From assembly GCA_900543675.1 (NCBI GenBank), contig UQRY01000018.1, positions 5,001-38,304 of the forward strand: a stretch of 33,304 nt of DNA. The letters run 5' to 3'. Positions 30,331 through 33,304 of the stretch are shown here, piece after piece (position 1 is the first letter of the stretch; every line of letters starts with the position of its first letter). The position numbers and the translations under genes are program-made. The DNA comes from an uncultured Mycoplasmatota bacterium (GTDB lineage: Bacteria; Bacillota_I; Bacilli_A; RF39; UBA660). Below the pieces are notes generated by a model. The model made no database searches. It was not told where the DNA came from and was given only the letters and a program-made list of their open reading frames with translations.

Positions 30331-30549
30331 ATGATAGGACGTATTAAATGGTTCAATAATGAACGCGGATATGGTTTTATAGAGTACAATGAAGCCGAAG
30401 ATATTTTTGTCCATTATTCTAATATCTTGCAGGATGGTTATCGAACTTTAGAACAAGGGCAATTGGTTCAATTTAAATTATTAGAAACAGCTAAAGGTTT
30501 TCAAGCGTTAGAAATTGTCCCCTTGTCAGAAACAAATCTTCAAAAATAA
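30331..30549 (+). CDS. Cold-shock protein (CspA family)
   Basis: A 72-residue single OB-fold RNA/DNA-binding protein. IGRIKWFNNERGYGFIEY carries RNP1 (RGYGFI instead of the more common KGFGFI), and EDIFVHYSNI carries RNP2. The remainder QGQLVQFKLLETAKGFQAL fits the family. Two ATGs are adjacent at 30328 and 30331; AAGGAGG is 3 and 6 bases away, so 30331 is preferred. It acts as an RNA chaperone. The ~120-nt upstream region is AT-rich; no cold-shock leader motif was recognised. Confidence 0.93.
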   Translation: MIGRIKWFNNERGYGFIEYNEAEDIFVHYSNILQDGYRTLEQGQLVQFKLLETAKGFQALEIVPLSETNLQK

Positions 30550-30719
30550 AGGTCAGTTATGCTGTTTTCTGTCCAACCATTTACCTATATCTTTGTCATA
30601 ATTAAGTGCTTGATATTTATCTAAGCCAAATCGGGTTGTTGATAACTATTTTAACCTATTTTAGATTGTAAACTAATGGAAAAAATTTCCTATGCTACAA
30701 TGCAGATAGGTGGTACAAT

Positions 30720-30956
30720 ATGTCTAGATTACGCGACTTGCGAGAGGATAGAGATTTATTTCAACGAGACGTTGCCAAAGTATTGGGGATGAGTCAAACA
30801 GGGTATTCAAAATACGAAGTTGGAACGAATGATATACCGACAGATGTTTTAATAAAATTAGCTTTTTTTTACGATACCAGTATCGATTATATCTTAGGGA
30901 TTACAAATGAAAAAGATCCTTATCCAAAAGTATCGCAAGAAAAGATAGGAATTTAA
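30720..30956 (+). CDS. Small XRE-family repressor (third, more diverged)
   Basis: A 78-residue helix-turn-helix protein starting MSRLRDLREDRDLFQRDVAK, with LGMSQTGYSKYEVGTNDIPT and TSIDYILGITNEKDPYP. The opening RLRDLREDRDL is shared with the repressors at 27989 and 28525, so all three are related. Its recognition stretch (MSQTGYSKYE) differs, and no CGCATA/TATGCG half-sites are found upstream, suggesting a different operator. The ATG follows GATAGGTGG, with TACAAT just before it. A terminator follows. Its target genes are not evident. Confidence 0.9.
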   Translation: MSRLRDLREDRDLFQRDVAKVLGMSQTGYSKYEVGTNDIPTDVLIKLAFFYDTSIDYILGITNEKDPYPKVSQEKIGI

Positions 30957-30982
30957 AGAACTACTATTTAGTAGCTCTTTTC
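30957..30982 (+). terminator. Terminator after the third XRE gene
   Basis: AGAaCTACT/AGTAGcTCT stem with TTTTC tail, between two converging genes. Confidence 0.7.
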
Positions 30983-31873
30983 TTATACTTTTTCTTTAAT
31001 TATATCTTCGCTAGTTAGATGTCCGATTAATAAGCTAGAGGTAGGATCATGTTGTTTTTCATTAATTAACACTTGGCTTTCGTCATAGTTTGCGTAGCAA
31101 TAACGACAAAAGTGATGACAAACATTATAGTTTCCAATATCAACCATATCAATACATGAACAGTTTTCTCTAGTTCTATTTTGACGATATTTCTTGTGAT
31201 TGTTTAATAATTTTTGAATACTTGCTTCTGGAGTACAAGGCACATTTTGAAAACCAAATTTTTCTAACGGAAGATTTTCAGCACAGGTTGTAATCAGTAG
31301 ATGATTCTTAGCTGCTACTTTTCCCATAAAAGAGGCTAGGTCCTCTATTTTCTCTTTGGTTAATGGCTCCATATTTAGAATTTTTCTATTCTTCAATGTA
31401 TTTCTTTTCAGATCGACAAAACTAATAATGATACGGTTAGTGTAACCATCTATTTCTTCACATAGCCTAGTAAACATTTTTTTATGATAGTCTATGTTGT
31501 ACTTAGGACTGATAAAAATAGGATCATAGCGGATAATCACTCTATCTTTTCCTATTTCTTGAGAAATCTTTTTCACAATCGCAATCGTTTTTTTCTTATC
31601 TGGTACAAACGGCTCTATATCATTTAAATATGGCGTTATCGTTACATGAAGGATAAAAGGATAAGGAATTTCTTTGATTCTTTTATATAAAGGTTCGGGA
31701 TTTTTCGTACAAAAAACAATAGCTTCTATATGCTCTTTATCTAATACAATTCTACTTACTTGTTTAGGATAAAAAGGATTTCTTACATCGAGGAAACCGA
31801 CTTGTAAACGATTACAGAACCACTCCATATAAAAGGCAACAATATCGCATCTTTCACTCACACTCAGTATCAT
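30983..31873 (-). CDS. DUF1848 family protein
   Basis: A 296-residue protein matching DUF1848, an uncharacterised family with a radical-SAM-like, spore photoproduct lyase-like feel but no proven function. Visible features are MILSVSERCDIVAFYMEWF at the N-terminus, GFLDVRNPFYPKQVSRI, IVFCTKNPEPL, RYDPIFISPKYN, LLITTCAENLP and the terminal cysteine cluster NVCHHFCRYCYAN (Cx3Cx2C). An additional CSC occurs at ~residue 242. The cysteines suggest a metal or Fe-S site. The start at 31873 has an AGAGGG site. It appears monocistronic. The family name is recognised; the biochemical role is not known. Confidence 0.85.
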   Translation of the reverse strand: MILSVSERCDIVAFYMEWFCNRLQVGFLDVRNPFYPKQVSRIVLDKEHIEAIVFCTKNPEPLYKRIKEIPYPFILHVTITPYLNDIEPFVPDKKKTIAIVKKISQEIGKDRVIIRYDPIFISPKYNIDYHKKMFTRLCEEIDGYTNRIIISFVDLKRNTLKNRKILNMEPLTKEKIEDLASFMGKVAAKNHLLITTCAENLPLEKFGFQNVPCTPEASIQKLLNNHKKYRQNRTRENCSCIDMVDIGNYNVCHHFCRYCYANYDESQVLINEKQHDPTSSLLIGHLTSEDIIKEKV

Positions 31874-32210
31874 TACTATTCCCTCTTCATATATTATTTT
31901 AACTATTTATCATAAATCTTATTATTTTTATTCTTCTATCTATCTTTCTTAGTAATTTAGATAGAATTCTTCTAGCATTTATTTTTCTAATGGCAGTTTC
32001 TCTGCTTAAAATTATGTATTTTAAGAATTTCATGCTGATGGTTTAACCCTGTTCTTTTCATGTACTACTAGGATAGGCGATAGATTTTTCTCTTCTTGCA
32101 TAATCATTATATAGAACGCCTGTATATCCGTCAATTGATTTTTTAATAATTACAGAATTTTCTATTTTCCCTAACAACTAACTTCCCTTTTTATCCATAA
32201 TTTTTGCATG
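31874..32210. other. Gene-free AT-rich spacer
   Basis: About 340 bp between the DUF1848 start and the rpsI terminator. Apart from the presumed DUF1848 promoter (AT-rich, no clear consensus pair), I see no coding frame, RNA gene or repeat. Confidence 0.6.
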
Positions 32211-32236
32211 AAAAAAACCAAGAGACTATCTTGGCT
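32211..32236 (-). terminator. Terminator of rplM-rpsI
   Basis: CCAAGA-TAGTC-TCTTGG on the minus strand followed by seven T. Confidence 0.9.
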
Positions 32237-32250
32237 TTGTTGATCATCAA

Positions 32251-32670
32251 TTAACGTTTTGAGAATTGTGGAGCACGACGAGCTTTCTTTAAACCTGGTT
32301 TCTTACGTTCTTTCTTACGTGCATCTCTAGTGATGAATCCAGCTGGTTTTAGAATTTTACGGAAACTATTTTCTGAATCCTTAGCTGTTGTTTCATCATA
32401 TTGTAATAATGCTCTTGTAATTCCTAAACGGATAGCTCCAGTTTGTCCTGAGAATCCTCCACCTGATACAGAAACTTCAACATCAAATATATCTTTTGTA
32501 TTTGTTGCAACTAGTGGTTGTTGTAAATCCATGATTAACGTTTCATAAGGTAAATAATCATGTACATCTCTTCCATTAACGGTAATTTTTCCATTTCCTG
32601 ATACTAATCTTACTCTAGCTACACTAGTTTTTCTTCTTCCAGTACCAGTATAAATTTTATTCTTTGCCAT
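32251..32670 (-). CDS. rpsI: 30S ribosomal protein S9
   Basis: A 139-residue protein. GTGRRKTSVARVRLVSGNGK at the N-terminus, GRDVHDYLP, VSGGGFSGQTGAIRLGI, and the basic C-terminal tail KKPGLKKARRAPQFSKR, which reaches the decoding-site P-tRNA, are all present. It lies 15 bp after rplM in the conserved rplM-rpsI operon, with an AAGGAGG site. Confidence 0.98.
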   Translation of the reverse strand: MAKNKIYTGTGRRKTSVARVRLVSGNGKITVNGRDVHDYLPYETLIMDLQQPLVATNTKDIFDVEVSVSGGGFSGQTGAIRLGITRALLQYDETTAKDSENSFRKILKPAGFITRDARKKERKKPGLKKARRAPQFSKR

Positions 32671-32685
32671 AACTTATCCTCCTTA

Positions 32686-33114
32686 TTAAAGTTCAATCAC
32701 AGTAGGCTTTTGAGCCATATGTGGATGATTTTCTCCTTCGTATACAAATAACTTCTTATACATTTGACGTCCTAATCTGTTGTGTGGTAGCATTCCTTTT
32801 ACAGCTCTTTCCATCATTTCAACAGGATATTTCTCTTTCATTTCTTTAGCTGTTCTTTCTCTTAATCCACCTGGATACATAGAGTGATTGTAATACATCT
32901 TCTTGTCTAACTTATTTCCTGTTAATTTAGTCTCTTTAGCGTTAATAATGATGATATAGTCACCACAGTCAATATGTGGTGTGTAAGTAGGTTTATGTTT
33001 ACCTCTTAACATATGTGCAGCTTTAGCAGCTACTCTTCCTAGTGGTTGATCTTTGGCATCAATAACATACCATTTTCTGTCCACCGTTTCTTTTGTTTGC
33101 ATGAAACTTGTCAT
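32686..33114 (-). CDS. rplM: 50S ribosomal protein L13
   Basis: A 142-residue protein with the standard MTSFMQTKETVDRKWYVIDA start, LGRVAAKAAHMLRGKHKPTY, GDYIIIINA, and the end VKGMLPHNRLGRQMYKK. It is the first gene of the rplM-rpsI operon. In Bacillota this operon is controlled by L13 binding to its own leader. The 80-nt leader and a consensus promoter are visible upstream. Confidence 0.98.
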   Translation of the reverse strand: MTSFMQTKETVDRKWYVIDAKDQPLGRVAAKAAHMLRGKHKPTYTPHIDCGDYIIIINAKETKLTGNKLDKKMYYNHSMYPGGLRERTAKEMKEKYPVEMMERAVKGMLPHNRLGRQMYKKLFVYEGENHPHMAQKPTVIEL

Positions 33115-33196
33115 ATATATTCTCCTTTTACTTTTCCCTTCTCACTTATATTTTCCCAGGACATAAGCAAGAAATTGGAATATATAAAATGTACCA
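33115..33196 (-). promoter_or_regulatory. Candidate L13 (rplM) autoregulatory leader
   Basis: The transcript between the promoter and ATG is about 80 nt. It can fold TTGCTTAT with ATAAGTGA (8 bp with G-U pairs) around a loop holding TCCTGGGA, before the AAAGGAG site. L13 leaders are known in low-GC Gram-positives. The assignment rests on position and folding, not a covariance match. Confidence 0.45.
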
Positions 33197-33202
33197 GTTA
33201 AA

Positions 33203-33231
33203 ATTATATTATAAAAGAGTGTCAAAGTCAA
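33203..33231 (-). promoter_or_regulatory. Sigma-A promoter of rplM-rpsI
   Basis: On the minus strand TTGACT (33226-33231), 17 nt, perfect TATAAT (33203-33208). Confidence 0.85.
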
Positions 33232-33243
33232 TAAAATGTTTAC

Positions 33244-33274
33244 TTTTCTCAGGATAAACGCATGAGAAATTTTT
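33244..33274 (+). terminator. Possible terminator at the right edge
   Basis: TTTCTCA (33245-33251) and TGAGAAA (33263-33269) form a 7-bp perfect stem with an 11-nt loop, then TTTTTA on the plus strand. It could serve a gene outside the window. Confidence 0.4.
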
Positions 33275-33304
33275 AGATAAGTCTATGTTTGATTTTCAAG
33301 CATA

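Noticed and set aside
31874..32210. Hidden RNA gene in the spacer before rpsI's terminator
   Set aside because: No stable stem, promoter-terminator pair or conserved signature could be seen.

Overview
The window is AT-rich DNA from a low-GC Gram-positive bacterium (Bacillota, probably class Bacilli or an Erysipelotrichia-like gut lineage; this placement is inference). Supporting signs are AGGAGG/AGGTGA ribosome sites, sigma-A promoters, two CIRCE heat-shock operators, an LCP wall protein, rplM-rpsI, and genes resembling endospore functions (CwlJ-like, CwlD-like and SpoIID-like proteins and a leaderless amidase). UGA is used as stop (for example at 15025-15027), so the code is standard.

Layout. 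1-1793 (minus): a surface operon of two TasA/camelysin-like secreted proteins and a membrane protein cut by the window edge. 2013-5109 (plus): metK and an LCP-family wall ligase with Pro/Thr-rich tails. 5498-5866: a four-spacer type II CRISPR array on the minus strand, with a recognisable Cas9-type tracrRNA on the plus strand whose anti-repeat occupies the place of the last repeat. No cas gene is in the window. 6143-7108 (minus): a 3-hydroxyacyl-CoA dehydrogenase-family enzyme.

7288-12225 looks like an inserted accessory block. It begins beside a 19-codon stump of an amidase gene, is bracketed by an 11-bp direct repeat, is poor in CpG, and carries a 413-aa unknown (possibly PBECR4-like), a LysR regulator with a T-N11-A palindrome, and a three-gene operon of two unknown proteins around a divergent sigma-70-like protein. 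This block and the CRISPR/tracrRNA locus are the least explained parts of the window.

12392-15745: an amidase with five LysM repeats, a CwlJ-like hydrolase, tRNA-Trp, an unknown protein and cysE. 15764-22637 (minus): an FtsX-type ABC exporter, an unknown gene with a TtcA-like thiolase, and an Abi-family gene translationally coupled to an HtrA protease. 22840-24982 (plus): a zinc phospholipase C-like protein and a SpoIID-like protein. 25150-28752: htpG, cwlD and two paralogous small XRE repressors with shared operator half-sites. 28872-30956: a CIRCE-controlled hsp20, an orphan LytTR response regulator, a cold-shock protein and a third XRE repressor. 30983-33114 (minus): a DUF1848 protein, then rplM-rpsI with a probable L13 autoregulatory leader.

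All assignments come from reading the sequence; no database search was run.
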